Positions 16,566-25,172 are shown, counted from the first letter of the stretch. The stretch: 43,675 nucleotides of DNA from an uncultured Eggerthellaceae bacterium (GCA_903789375.1 CAIFEB010000015.1:1-43675); one strand, 5' to 3'. Made by a program: numbers and translations. The notes: generated by a model not told the origin, from the letters alone.

Positions 16566-16690
16566 ATGACCCGAGGGCTCTATCAGGCACGCGCGGAGCG
16601 CGAGTTCGCTTGCGGGGCTTTGGTATCGAGCAGCGACCGAGAGCTCTACCAGGTACGCGCGGGACGCGAGGGCCGTGCCAGCGGAACCTC
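16566..16690. repeat. Two degenerate 66-bp repeat units between nrfD-A and gntR-A
   Basis: GAGGGCTCTATCAGG near 16573 and GAGAGCTCTACCAGG near 16639 are followed by ACGCGCGGAGCGCGAG and ACGCGCGGGACGCGAG respectively. The spacing is 66 bp, a whole number of codons. They lie in a 394-bp gap (16494-16887) that is essentially absent from copy B, where nrfD and gntR almost touch. No gene is supported in the gap; a frame from 16509 has a fair ribosome-binding site but runs into gntR in another frame and is Arg-rich. Confidence 0.5.
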
Positions 16691-16887
16691 ATATGGGGCG
16701 ACTCTTGCGAGGGGAACGTGCAGGGCTCATGCATTCTGCAGGCGGTATTTGCACAATGCATCGGGGTTCGTGCCAGGCGATGCGAAAAAGTCGAGCGTGA
16801 AGGTTGTTCGACCGAGCGTTCGTGAAGAGCGTCATTGTAGGATAGCGTTGAGACAATGTTGGAAGCGAAAGGAAAAGGTTCGTCCCC

Positions 16888-17295
16888 GTGGAAGCAGATC
16901 GCGACATCCCCGCATTCTCGTTCGACGAGGAAAGCGACCTGCCGCTTTGGGTGCAGCTGCGCAATCGCATGTCATACCTGATTACCTCGGGATACTATAG
17001 CCCGGGCGACAAGCTGCCGACGGTGCGCCGTTTCGCGGCGGATCTGCGGATTGCGTACAACACCGTGAGCAAGGCGTACATGGGCCTCGAGCGGGACGGG
17101 TACGTGCACACGGTGCGGGGCAGCGGTGTGTTCGTGAACGACCTTGCCGACGACCACCGGGATGCTAAAGTCGACGGACTCGTGGAGGCGTTCGTCGAGG
17201 GGTGCCTGGAAGCGGGTATGGACTGCGACGACATCCCGAAGTTGGTTTCGGCGTACATTCGGAAAACGAAGAGGGGCCATGAGAAAGAGAACTAA
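16888..17295 (+). CDS. YtrA-type GntR family transcriptional regulator (copy A)
   Basis: 135 aa from GTG 16888, preceded by GAAAGGAAAAGG. The N-terminal winged helix-turn-helix is textbook GntR: LPLWVQLRNRMSYLITSGYYSPGDKLPTVR (written in two parts: LPLWVQLRNRM and GDKLPTVRRFAADLRIAYNT), then VSKAYMGLERDGYVHTVRGSG. The C-terminal part is only about 50 residues of helices, as in the YtrA subfamily, with no ligand-binding domain. YtrA regulators usually repress their own operon, often with a transporter. Here the SPFH gene begins inside its stop region (overlap 17279-17295), so the two are translationally coupled. It is a candidate for the protein that reads the inverted-repeat operator downstream. 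Confidence 0.88.
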   Translation: MEADRDIPAFSFDEESDLPLWVQLRNRMSYLITSGYYSPGDKLPTVRRFAADLRIAYNTVSKAYMGLERDGYVHTVRGSGVFVNDLADDHRDAKVDGLVEAFVEGCLEAGMDCDDIPKLVSAYIRKTKRGHEKEN

Positions 17296-18262
17296 CGCGC
17301 AGGCAGCGGGCCAGAAAGACTCGTATCGGCGCTCCGAGATGGAATTCGGCGTTGCAGCCGACACCTATCGTTCCGACCCGGCGAACAAGGCGACGCGCAA
17401 CGGAGCCGTTGTTCTGCAGGTCGTGCTCGCTCTGGTCGTCGCAGCGCTCGTGCTAGCGGGGTGCGTGATCGGGGTCGGCGGACTGACGCTAGGGGGCATC
17501 GTGGCGGCGGTCGTCGTCGGACTGCTTGTGGTGACGTCGGTCCATGTGTGCATGGACTGGGAGCGCGTTGTGGTCATGCGACTCGGCCGGTACAACCGTC
17601 TGGCGGGTCCGGGGCTGTTTGTGACGATTCCTCTCATAGAGTTCTGCACGCTGCGCATCGACCAGCGCATGAACGCGACGCCGTTCGGTGCGGAAGAGAC
17701 GCTCACGAGCGATCTGGTCCCCGTGGACGTCGATGCGGTGCTGTTCTGGGTGGTGTGGGACCCCGAAAAGGCCTGCACGGAGGTGGAGGACTACCGGTTC
17801 GCCGTGACGCTGTCCGCGCAGACCGCGCTGCGCGATGCCATCGGCCGCGCGTCGTTGTCGAACGTCGTGATGCGGCGCCATCAGCTTGACAAGGAGCTGC
17901 GCGACGCTGTGGAAGAAAAGGTGTCGGATTGGGGCATCTCGATTGTTTCGGTCGAAGTTCGCGATCTGATCGTCCCGCGCGAGCTGCAGGCGCAGCTGTC
18001 GGTTGAAGCGCAAGCGGAGGCTCGCAAGAGCGCCCGCATTACCCTGATGGAAGCCGAGAAGGACGTGTCCGAGATTCTCGACGAGGTCGCCCAGACCTAC
18101 AACCACGACGAAGCGGCGCTCACGCTGCGCAAGCTGCATCTGACTTACGAAGGCATGCAGAGCAACGGCAACTCTATGGTCGTGCCGAGTGCCTACACGG
18201 AGGGGTTCGGAGTGGCCTCCGAAAACGATGCTCCTCAAGGAGAAGGTGCTACCGTCAAGTAG
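17279..18262 (+). CDS. SPFH/band-7 slipin-like membrane protein (copy A)
   Basis: 327 aa from ATG 17279, which overlaps the gntR stop by 17 bases and follows GAAGAGGGGCC. A short polar N-terminus (SYRRSEMEFGVAADTYRSD) precedes two adjacent hydrophobic segments. The band-7 domain comes next: ERVVVMRLGRYNRLAGPGLFVTIP, LTSDLVPVDVDAVLFW, ALRDAIGRASLSNVV, DWGISIVSVEVRDLIVP. A coiled-coil tail follows (EAQAEARKSARITLMEAEKDV). This is the slipin/stomatin order. Such proteins form oligomeric scaffolds on membrane microdomains. A link to membrane stress or to the respiratory complex downstream is inference from position. There is no NfeD partner in the window. Confidence 0.85.
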   Translation: MRKRTNAQAAGQKDSYRRSEMEFGVAADTYRSDPANKATRNGAVVLQVVLALVVAALVLAGCVIGVGGLTLGGIVAAVVVGLLVVTSVHVCMDWERVVVMRLGRYNRLAGPGLFVTIPLIEFCTLRIDQRMNATPFGAEETLTSDLVPVDVDAVLFWVVWDPEKACTEVEDYRFAVTLSAQTALRDAIGRASLSNVVMRRHQLDKELRDAVEEKVSDWGISIVSVEVRDLIVPRELQAQLSVEAQAEARKSARITLMEAEKDVSEILDEVAQTYNHDEAALTLRKLHLTYEGMQSNGNSMVVPSAYTEGFGVASENDAPQGEGATVK

Positions 18263-18360
18263 TCGGCCCCAATGTTGCCGAAACGCTCCAAAGCACCGCA
18301 GATCAATACGATTTGCGAAAAATGCGCTGGACAAACCGAAAAAAGAATAATCTCAGTAAA

Positions 18361-18408
18361 AAAAGTGTCGTGCGACATCTTGATTGTCGCACGACACTTT
18401 TGCATAAT
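18361..18408 (+). promoter_or_regulatory. Promoter inside a perfect inverted repeat, upstream of reductase operon A
   Basis: Seventeen-base arms (18361-18377 and 18385-18401) contain TGTCGTGCGACA and TGTCGCACGACA around the 7-base loop TCTTGAT. Each arm is itself a dyad, TGTCG-NN-CGACA. A -35 box TTGATT (18380-18385) occupies the loop, and CATAAT (18403-18408) follows after exactly 17 bases. GGGGTTCAGCTGA begins 10 bases after the -10 box. All of this recurs with identical geometry at 29138-29207. Flanking A and T runs mean it could also act as a terminator for the SPFH gene. The 270 bases from here to the DmsC-like gene hold no supported gene. Confidence 0.75.
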
Positions 18409-18678
18409 GCGTTACAAGGGGTTCAGCTGATTTCCTTATTGGTTGTAGGTTCGGGGGTTGGGACATCGACCGGGCTGCGTAAGGGAGCCTGTTCTAAGGA
18501 CGGAATCTGTTCTTCGCATGCCAACAGGTGCAACGCATCGTTTACCGGGCGTTCGCTCGCAAGGAGCGCCTGTGCGATGCGACGATGTCTCCATCTGCTC
18601 GAATGCGATGCGTGCACAAGGGCCGCATCGAGAAGACGACGCCTGCTGAGGGCAGGTGCACAAGGGGAGGGGAAACGT

Positions 18679-19455
18679 ATGGGTCTTGAGTCCCTGTTTC
18701 TGTTCACGCTGCTGGGAGGTTTGGCGGCAGGTACCTACCTGTCCGAGACGTGCTTCCAGCGCGAGCGTACGGGTGGCAAGCCGTGGCTCGTTCCGCTCGT
18801 CGTCACCGTTCTGTTCTGCATAGGCATGGCAGCAGCGGCAACGCACGTTCAGGACATGGGCCGCGCGTTCGCGGCGCTGTCCGCCGGTACCATCAATTTC
18901 GGCGCCGGTATGACCAAGGAGATTGCGATTTCGGGCTGCTTTTTCGTCCTGGCGCTCGTCGACACCATCATCACGGCATCCAAGAAGTCCAGCCCGTTCG
19001 GCCTGCGCATCGTGACGGCCGCATTCGCCGTCATTGCCATCATCGTGATGGGTGCGGCTTATACCGATGTGTACGGCAACGCCGTCTGGTGCAACGCCCC
19101 GGCGACGGTGCTGTCGTTCCTGTCGGGCGACCTGGCCATGGGCATGGCGTTTGCCGCGGTGCTCAAGTCCACGGACCTGACGGGCAAGACCGAAAAGCTC
19201 ACGTTCATCGTCGTCAACGTGGTGCTGGCGATTGCGCTGTGTCTGGAAATCGCCGCATTCAGCGCCCAGGGCGTCGGTACGGGGTCTCAGATCGCCGCGC
19301 TTGTCATCGCGCCTATCGCCTCGATTATCGTGGCGGCCTGCGCATCCAAGTTCAAGAATGCCCAAACGCTCGCGATCGTCGTGTGCGTGCTTTCGGTCGT
19401 CGGCGTCGCCATCGGGCGTTACGCGTTCTATGCGGCCATGAGCGTTTTGCTGTAA
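18679..19455 (+). CDS. DmsC-like membrane anchor subunit (copy A)
   Basis: 258 aa from ATG 18679, preceded by GGGGAGGGGAAACGT. The upstream part of the open frame is not conserved in copy B and is rejected as coding. Eight transmembrane segments; conserved family pieces include GGLAAGTYLSE, AATHVQDMGRAFAAL, GTINFGAGMTKEI and VYGNAVWCNAPATV, all shared with the copy B protein. In DMSO-reductase-type complexes this subunit oxidises menaquinol and passes electrons to the FeS subunit. It is the first gene of a five-gene operon: the Mo subunit starts 14 bases after its stop. Confidence 0.85.
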   Translation: MGLESLFLFTLLGGLAAGTYLSETCFQRERTGGKPWLVPLVVTVLFCIGMAAAATHVQDMGRAFAALSAGTINFGAGMTKEIAISGCFFVLALVDTIITASKKSSPFGLRIVTAAFAVIAIIVMGAAYTDVYGNAVWCNAPATVLSFLSGDLAMGMAFAAVLKSTDLTGKTEKLTFIVVNVVLAIALCLEIAAFSAQGVGTGSQIAALVIAPIASIIVAACASKFKNAQTLAIVVCVLSVVGVAIGRYAFYAAMSVLL

Positions 19456-19469
19456 GGACAGGGGGGAAC

Positions 19470-22091
19470 ATGAATCAAGCACAGAACATTTCCCGCCGCG
19501 GTTTTATCGAGGCGTCGGCGGCGGTCATCGCAGGCGCAGCGGCGTTGGGCGCCGTCGGGTGCTCGTCCGAGTCCAGCGTGGAGGCTAGCGGCAAGTACGA
19601 GCTGCCGACCGATCCCGCCGAGGATGGAGAATGGGTTTCCGCAGCGTGCTGGCACAATTGCGGCGGCCGTTGCATGAACAAGGTCATGGTCAAGGATGGT
19701 GCCGTCATCCGTCAGAAGACCGACGACACTCATGAGGACTCCTTCGACTACCCGCAGCAGCGCGGCTGCGTGCGCGGCAAGGCTCAACAGCAGCAATGCT
19801 TCGGTGCCGACCGGTTGCAGTACCCGCTTAAACGCAAGAGCTGGTCGCCCGAAAACCCCAATGGCGACAAGCGCGGGCTTGACGAATGGGAACGCATCAG
19901 CTGGGATGAAGCCATCAAGTACGTCGCCGACGAGTTCAAAACCATCAAGGAAAAATACGGAAACCAAGCGTTCCTCATCGGAAGCTATGGTTCAATCAAC
20001 GCTTTCGCTCCGCTTCTGGCGTACGGCGGGCACACGTCGACGGCGGATACCACGTCGCACGGGTCGTTCCTGTTAAATCTGCAGACGACGATCGGCATTC
20101 CGCGAACGGATGCCGGCGTGAGCAACGACCGTACCGACATGCTCAACGCCGAGACCATTGTTCTCCATTCGGCTAATCCGGCTTGGTCCACGCCCGGCAC
20201 GCCCAGCTACCACTTCATCCGCGCACATGAGGCGGGTGTGAAGTTCATCACCATCGACCCCATCTACACGGCAACGGCCCAGCTCCTTGACGCTTATTGG
20301 ATTCCCATCCGCACGGGCACCGATACGGCGTTCATGCTGGCGGTCGCGTACGAGATGCTCCGACTCGACAAGGAAGAGGGCAACGTTATCGATTGGGACT
20401 TCCTGGATAAGTACACGGTCGGTTTCGATGCCGACCACAAGCCCGACGACCTGGTCGAAGACGTTAACTTCCGCGATTACGTGGAGGGCAAGTACGACGG
20501 TGTGCCGAAAACGCCCGAATGGGCTTCCAATATCTGCGGTACTCCCGTGGACAAGATTACGTATTACGCGAAGGCGATTGGAAAATCGCACAACGTCTGG
20601 ATGCTGCACAATTTCGGATTCGCTCGTTGCAATTCGGCGGAAAACGTTCCACAGCTGTTCATGACGCTCGGCGCCATGGGCGGCCACATGGGCAAGAAGG
20701 GCAACTGCACGTCCAACAACTACCATGCGAACGCCGGCAACAATGTTACGGCGCTCATCAAGGCAGGCAAAACGGGCTATCCTGCGGTAAAAAACGAAAT
20801 CGACGGCGTAATCCCTGGTCCGCAGGTATGGGAAGCGGTCCTGACTGGCAAATACCGCATGGTTGGTGACTGGTATTCCGGCAACGGATCCCAGGCGGGC
20901 GAAGACCGCACGTGCGACATTCATTGCATCGTCCATGACGAAAACGCTTATCTGCAAACCGGCCCCAATATGAAGCGGGGCATCGAGGCTCATCGGAAGA
21001 TGGACTTCGTGTTGGCGAAAGCCCAGTTCATGAACACGCAGGCGCGCTATTCCGACATCGTCTTGCCCGTTACGACACAATGGGAGACGCCTGGCGGGCT
21101 GCTTGCTTCGAACCGCGAGTACCTCTTGTGCTATTCGCAGGTCGTCGAGCCTCTTTACGAAGCGAAAACCGATGTTGAGATTAACACGCTCATCATGGAA
21201 GCGCTTGGCATCGATGCGTCCAAAGTGTATCCGATCAGCGAAAAGCAGGCGTTTTTCAACGCCATTGCTTCCACGACCGTGGTCAAGGAGGGCAGCATCA
21301 CGGAATTCGAGCCGCTTGTGACCATCACGGAAGCCGATATCGCAAAATGGGGTGTGACCGGAACCCCGCAGAGCGGCCGCATCGGTCTGGACGAATTCGT
21401 CAAGAACGGCGGCTATCAGGTTAAACGCACGAACGATGACATTTACAGCAAACAACTCGGCTACAGCGCGTTTATCGAGGATCCCGAAAAGAACCCTCTG
21501 AAAACCAAGAGCGGGAAATTCGAAATCACTTGCCAAGCGAAAGCCGACCTGTTCAACAGCATCGGGCTGCGCGATTACGATTACAAGCCGTACCCCGAAT
21601 ACATCGTGCCGACGCTTGGATACGAAACCACGTTCAAGGACGGAAAAATCGGCGGTGAGAAGGGCGACTACCCGTACCTAATGTTCAACCCCCATTATTT
21701 CCGCAGGTCGCACAGCGTATTCGACAATTGTCCCTGGTTGCGTGAAGCGTGGGCGAACCCGGTTTTCCTCAATGCGGCAGATGCGGCTGCGAAGGGGATT
21801 GAGGACGGCGACACTGTGCGCGTATGGACCAAGTACGGCGAGATTTTGCGCAAGGCATGCTGCATGGAGACCATTATGCCGGGTATCGTCGGTGTGCCCC
21901 ATGGGTCGTGGGTGAACGTCAATCCCGAAACGGGAATCGACGAAGGCGGTGCAGACAACTTCCTTATCGGCAACGACATCTCGGGCGGTGGCGTCACCGG
22001 TTACAACAACAGCAACTGCAATTTCGAGAAATACAAGGGCGCCGCGCTTCAGAACGACTGCGATATGCCGCAGCGTATCGTCAACGTATAA
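19470..22091 (+). CDS. Tat-exported molybdopterin oxidoreductase, DMSO reductase family (copy A)
   Basis: 873 aa from ATG 19470, with AGGGGGGAAC before it. The twin-arginine signal is SRRGFIEAS, followed by a hydrophobic run and a possible lipobox Cys31 (LGAVGC). The FeS-binding cysteines are C60, C64, C68 and C100 (C-x3-C-x3-C-x31-C), a [4Fe-4S] cluster as in DmsA. Mo-bisMGD-binding regions follow. The presumed Mo ligand is Ser196 in TTSHGSF, by position against the CHG motif of formate dehydrogenases. GAMGGHMGKKGN and SDIVLPVTTQWE are family motifs. The C-terminal domain (DYPYLMFNPHYFRRSHS) is conserved with copy B. It would reduce an unknown substrate outside the cytoplasmic membrane. Substrate choice cannot be read from sequence alone. 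Confidence 0.9.
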   Translation: MNQAQNISRRGFIEASAAVIAGAAALGAVGCSSESSVEASGKYELPTDPAEDGEWVSAACWHNCGGRCMNKVMVKDGAVIRQKTDDTHEDSFDYPQQRGCVRGKAQQQQCFGADRLQYPLKRKSWSPENPNGDKRGLDEWERISWDEAIKYVADEFKTIKEKYGNQAFLIGSYGSINAFAPLLAYGGHTSTADTTSHGSFLLNLQTTIGIPRTDAGVSNDRTDMLNAETIVLHSANPAWSTPGTPSYHFIRAHEAGVKFITIDPIYTATAQLLDAYWIPIRTGTDTAFMLAVAYEMLRLDKEEGNVIDWDFLDKYTVGFDADHKPDDLVEDVNFRDYVEGKYDGVPKTPEWASNICGTPVDKITYYAKAIGKSHNVWMLHNFGFARCNSAENVPQLFMTLGAMGGHMGKKGNCTSNNYHANAGNNVTALIKAGKTGYPAVKNEIDGVIPGPQVWEAVLTGKYRMVGDWYSGNGSQAGEDRTCDIHCIVHDENAYLQTGPNMKRGIEAHRKMDFVLAKAQFMNTQARYSDIVLPVTTQWETPGGLLASNREYLLCYSQVVEPLYEAKTDVEINTLIMEALGIDASKVYPISEKQAFFNAIASTTVVKEGSITEFEPLVTITEADIAKWGVTGTPQSGRIGLDEFVKNGGYQVKRTNDDIYSKQLGYSAFIEDPEKNPLKTKSGKFEITCQAKADLFNSIGLRDYDYKPYPEYIVPTLGYETTFKDGKIGGEKGDYPYLMFNPHYFRRSHSVFDNCPWLREAWANPVFLNAADAAAKGIEDGDTVRVWTKYGEILRKACCMETIMPGIVGVPHGSWVNVNPETGIDEGGADNFLIGNDISGGGVTGYNNSNCNFEKYKGAALQNDCDMPQRIVNV

Positions 22092-22106
22092 GGCGGAGGG
22101 GAAACC

Positions 22107-22685
22107 ATGACTGTTGGATTCTATTTCGACATGACTCGTTGCATCGGCTGCAAGGCCTGCCAGGTCGTGTGCAAGGACAAGAACCGCTTGGAAGTGGGCA
22201 CGCTGTTCCGTGAGGTGCACACGTATTCCGTGGGGTCGTTCCCCGATGTGCAGGGATTCAGCTATTCGTTTGGCTGCAACCACTGCGAAAGCCCGATCTG
22301 CCTGGAGAACTGCCCGGTCGGGGCCATCTACAAGGCGCCTGACGGCACGGTCGTCCAGGATCAGAGCAAGTGCATCGGTTGCCGCATGTGTGTGATGTCG
22401 TGTCCGTACGGCCAGCCCAAGTACTTCCCTGAAAAGGGCGTTTCGGGCAAGTGCGACGGCTGCTACGGCATTCGCCAGGCAGGTGGCGAACCTGCGTGCG
22501 TGGCGGGTTGTCCCAACCGGGCGCTCGAGTTCGGCGACATCGACGAGCTCAAGAAGAAGCACGGCGGCAAGCTGGACGAGGGCTCTATCACTGTGCTGCC
22601 CGACCCCAGCATGACGCATCCGCACGTGCTGATTAAGGCGAAGGACTGCGCGTTCGACGATAGCGCGAAGGAGATCAACTGGTAA
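22107..22685 (+). CDS. Four-cluster ferredoxin subunit, DmsB-like (copy A)
   Basis: 192 aa from ATG 22107, 15 bases after the Mo subunit stop. Sixteen cysteines fall into four [4Fe-4S] motifs: CIGCKACQVVC near residue 12; CNHCESPICLENC around residue 57; CIGCRMCVMSC near 90; and the split set CDGC ... CVAGC near 113-132. This is the layout of DmsB/PsrB/NrfC subunits, which carry electrons from the membrane anchor to the Mo enzyme. There is no Tat signal of its own, so it would be exported by hitch-hiking with the Mo subunit. It is nearly identical in motif spacing to the copy B protein. Confidence 0.92.
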   Translation: MTVGFYFDMTRCIGCKACQVVCKDKNRLEVGTLFREVHTYSVGSFPDVQGFSYSFGCNHCESPICLENCPVGAIYKAPDGTVVQDQSKCIGCRMCVMSCPYGQPKYFPEKGVSGKCDGCYGIRQAGGEPACVAGCPNRALEFGDIDELKKKHGGKLDEGSITVLPDPSMTHPHVLIKAKDCAFDDSAKEINW

Positions 22686-22743
22686 GGTCGTCTGCGGACG
22701 GCTGCGCGAGCTGGTAAGATAGCTGGTAATATGGCGTCAGTCG

Positions 22744-22778
22744 AGGCCGTCGAGCACGTGATGCCCGGCGGCCTTTTC
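22744..22778 (+). terminator. Possible terminator after the FeS subunit gene A
   Basis: AGGCC near 22745 can pair with GGCCT at about 22770, within a longer GC-rich dyad, followed by TTTTC. The hairpin is modest. If real it would separate the chaperone and radical SAM genes from the reductase subunits. Confidence 0.3.
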
Positions 22779-22779
22779 A

Positions 22780-22810
22780 ATGAGACACTTACACCGTGTA
22801 AGTGTCTCAT
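22780..22810. promoter_or_regulatory. 31-bp perfect palindrome upstream of torD-A
   Basis: ATGAGACACTTACAC (22780-22794) and GTGTAAGTGTCTCAT (22796-22810) are exact complements around a single C. It lies 25 bases before the torD-A start, ahead of its ribosome-binding site. Such near-loopless palindromes are typical of operators for dimeric repressors (the core TTACAC-GTGTAA resembles TetR-type sites), though it could fold as an RNA hairpin. The corresponding gap in copy B lacks it. Confidence 0.6.
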
Positions 22811-22834
22811 TCGGCGGACTGGAGGAAGGGCGCG

Positions 22835-23620
22835 ATGGTGGATTCCGAATACCATGAGTGCACGTGCATGAGCCGGCGCGGGGACGAGCAGGAAGTCGCG
22901 CTGTGGCTGGCGCGGCGCACCTACCTGTACCGGCTGCTGCACGTGGTTTTCGGCGCTAAGCCGACGGCGGATACGTTGGGGCAGGTCGCATCCGATATGA
23001 CGGTCGAGTCGATGGCGTACGTGCAGGGGCTTCTGTCCTTCCCCGTGGCGGCGGACGTGGCTCAGGCGCGCATCGGCGCGGACGGCCCTGTGGCCGCCGA
23101 CTGTGTGGACGCGGCTATCGCCCAGGTGAAGGCTGCGGCGAAAAAGGCTTCCGAACAGGCCTTCGTCGAAGAGTTGCAGACGGAGTTCGACAAGTTGTAC
23201 CAGGTGCCCGGGCCCGATTACGTGCATCCGTGGGAATCGCCCTACACGGGTCCTGCGGAGACGACCTTCCAGCCCAGCACGCTCGACGTGCGGTCGTACT
23301 ATCACCGGGCGGGCTTCAAGCTGCAGGCGGAGAAGCATTTTCCCGACGACCACATCGGCGCTATGATGGACTTTCTGGGCAACCTGTCGCAGCAGGCTTA
23401 CGATGCATATGCGGACGGCAAGGACAAAGACGCGGCTGCGACGCTTGAAACGCAGGATAAGTTTGTCCACGAGCATGTGCTGACCTGGGTCGACGTCTTT
23501 GCGACGAAGACGGCGGACCACGACGAGCAGGGTTTCTACACCGCCTTCGCTCGCTTTGCGGCGGCCTTCGTCCGCTTCGACGTGGCCATTCTCGCGCAAA
23601 TCCAGCCCGAACTGGCGTAA
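22835..23620 (+). CDS. TorD/DmsD-like redox enzyme maturation chaperone (copy A)
   Basis: 261 aa from ATG 22835, selected because GGAGGAAG lies at 22821-22828; an in-frame GTG at 22802 overlaps the palindrome. All-helical sequence with the TorD-family segment DYVHPWESPYTGP (compare E/H-P-x-D/E-H at the helix hinge) and KHFPDDHIGAMMDFLGNLSQQAYD, the conserved P-D-H-I signature. These cytosolic chaperones bind the Tat signal peptide and the apo Mo subunit until cofactor insertion is complete. The partner is presumably the Mo subunit of copy A. The paralogue in copy B begins almost identically (MVD) and shares the same central block. Confidence 0.85.
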   Translation: MVDSEYHECTCMSRRGDEQEVALWLARRTYLYRLLHVVFGAKPTADTLGQVASDMTVESMAYVQGLLSFPVAADVAQARIGADGPVAADCVDAAIAQVKAAAKKASEQAFVEELQTEFDKLYQVPGPDYVHPWESPYTGPAETTFQPSTLDVRSYYHRAGFKLQAEKHFPDDHIGAMMDFLGNLSQQAYDAYADGKDKDAAATLETQDKFVHEHVLTWVDVFATKTADHDEQGFYTAFARFAAAFVRFDVAILAQIQPELA

Positions 23621-23634
23621 CGTTCCAGGCTGCA

Positions 23635-23698
23635 GGCGCGAGTGTGACAAAAGTCCGGTGAAAAAAGCTCAGGGATTTTGCCACACTCCTGGCGCGCC
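23635..23698. repeat. Inverted repeat between torD-A and the radical SAM gene A
   Basis: AGTGTGACAAAA (23641-23652) and TTTTGCCACACT (23676-23687) are complementary with one mismatch, and GGCGCG/CGCGCC extends the stem outside. The 23-base loop includes AAAAAA. It may be a processing or attenuation hairpin within the operon. It is not seen at the same place in copy B. Confidence 0.4.
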
Positions 23699-23762
23699 GA
23701 CAGAACCGCCCCCTGACGTGACGGGGCTATTGTTGCGCCCGCTGCAAGAGAGAGGAGGCGCC

Positions 23763-25028
23763 ATGGACCTTGAGCAGTACAAGAGGGCGTTCGACGAGGT
23801 CAACCGCGATTTCGAGAAATCGGTCGCCCAGTTCGGCCTGCCGTTCGAAACCGACGAGACCGAACCGCGGTCGCGCCGCATCGCCACGGCGCGCGCGACG
23901 GGCTGCCAGTGCGAAAACGCCGATACCTCGCTGTGGCGCGGATGGATATCTCCTGCGTGCCTGGCGTGTCGCACGGGCGAGCGCACGGCAACCTTCTTCA
24001 TCGACCTGCGGTGCACGCGCCATTGCTACTTCTGCTTCAACCCCAACCAGGACAACTACGAATACTTCCTAACGCACACGCGCGACATCGCAGGCGAGCT
24101 GCGGCAAGCTCACGCTCAGGGCGCGCAGTTCGACTGCCTGGCCGTCACGGGCGGCGAGCCGTTGCTGCACAAGCTGGAGCTGCTGGAGTTTTTGCAGGTG
24201 GCGCGCGAATTCTATCTCGACGCTCACCTGCGGTTGTACACGTGCGGCGACCTTCTGGACGACGAAACGCTCGCCCAGCTGGCAGCGGCAGGCCTGGATG
24301 AAGTCCGGTTCAGCGTTAAGCCCGACGACGATTCGACCGCCCGCGAAGCCGTGTTCGACGCCATGCGGCGGGCGGTCGGTGTCATCCCGTCCGTCATGAT
24401 CGAGCTGCCCGTCATCCCGGGAACGCGCGATTTCATGGAGGACTTGCTTATTCGCGCCGACGACATCGGCGTGCGGGGCGTCAACCTGCTGGAGTTCTGC
24501 TTCCCCCTTTGCAACGCGGACGAATTCGCCAAACGCGGCTTCAAGTTGCGAAAACGCCCCTACACTTACCTGTACAACTACTGGTACGGTGGCGGCATCC
24601 CCGTGGCGGGAAGCGAATCCGAGGCGCTCCAGCTGCTCGCGTTCGCCCATGAGCGCGGACTGGGCCTGGGGATTCACTACTGCAGCTCCGACAACAAGAA
24701 CACGGGGCAAATTTTCCAGCAGAACCTGGTGTGGCAGCAGGTGCCCGCCGTCCACGATGCGTATCTCTGGCTCGAAGAGGATCCCGAAAGCCGATTCCTT
24801 GTGTGCGCAAAGGCGTTCGGCGATGATGTGCCTGCTGTGTGTGCGTGGGCCCGGCAGCACGGGGTTGACTTCAACGAAGATGCCGCTACTCCCAGCATCG
24901 CCATCCCGCTTTCTTGCAAGGCGGATGCGCAGAAAGCTTGTCCGCACACCCGCTTTGGCACGAGCGTCAACGTGTTCGAACGGCGCGATGACGGGACGCT
25001 CTACCTTCACGAGGTTGCGTTGGAGTGA
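23763..25028 (+). CDS. Radical SAM protein linked to the reductase operon (copy A)
   Basis: 421 aa from ATG 23763, preceded by GAGAGGAGGCGCC. The SAM-binding [4Fe-4S] motif is CTRHCYFC (C84, C88, C91), followed by VTGGEPLL, the GGE motif that contacts the SAM amino group. Four further cysteines lie upstream (C48, C50, C66, C69: CQC and CLAC), perhaps holding an auxiliary cluster or zinc. The family resembles PflA-like and uncharacterised anaerobe enzymes. Reaction unknown. Its position after torD in both copies suggests a role in maturing the Mo enzyme, its cofactor or its substrate pathway, but this is inference. Confidence 0.8.
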   Translation: MDLEQYKRAFDEVNRDFEKSVAQFGLPFETDETEPRSRRIATARATGCQCENADTSLWRGWISPACLACRTGERTATFFIDLRCTRHCYFCFNPNQDNYEYFLTHTRDIAGELRQAHAQGAQFDCLAVTGGEPLLHKLELLEFLQVAREFYLDAHLRLYTCGDLLDDETLAQLAAAGLDEVRFSVKPDDDSTAREAVFDAMRRAVGVIPSVMIELPVIPGTRDFMEDLLIRADDIGVRGVNLLEFCFPLCNADEFAKRGFKLRKRPYTYLYNYWYGGGIPVAGSESEALQLLAFAHERGLGLGIHYCSSDNKNTGQIFQQNLVWQQVPAVHDAYLWLEEDPESRFLVCAKAFGDDVPAVCAWARQHGVDFNEDAATPSIAIPLSCKADAQKACPHTRFGTSVNVFERRDDGTLYLHEVALE

Positions 25029-25150
25029 TGCGCCAGTGGGTCCAAGTTGACCTGTGCGTTTCGAGCGCTCGCATCTGACGACCGTCTTTTGCCCCACACG
25101 ACTGCGCTCTGGTGCGGAATGTGAAGACTCCGCGCCGAAAAGTCAACCCG

Positions 25151-25166
25151 GTTTTCACGTGAAACG
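25151..25166. promoter_or_regulatory. parS-like palindrome at the junction of the two module copies
   Basis: GTTTTCACGTGAAACG matches the bacterial parS consensus TGTTTCACGTGAAACA at 13 of 16 positions, including the whole core TTTCACGTGAAAC. It lies between the radical SAM gene of copy A and the point (about 25216) where homology of copy B begins. It may be a true ParB site or an unrelated E-box-like palindrome. No parAB genes are in the window. Confidence 0.35.
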
Positions 25167-25172
25167 TCAGAC

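Noticed and set aside
16509-17000. 163-codon frame between nrfD-A and gntR-A with a fair ribosome-binding site
   Set aside because: Arg-rich, built on 66-bp repeats, overlaps gntR in another frame, and has no counterpart in copy B.
18361-18401. Simple intrinsic terminator of the SPFH gene
   Set aside because: Possible as a second role, but the identical promoter geometry in both copies and the conserved initial transcribed sequence fit a regulated promoter better.
20073-21536. 487-codon minus-strand frame inside the copy A Mo subunit gene
   Set aside because: Lies wholly within a gene with unmistakable cofactor motifs; its own sequence shows no family features.
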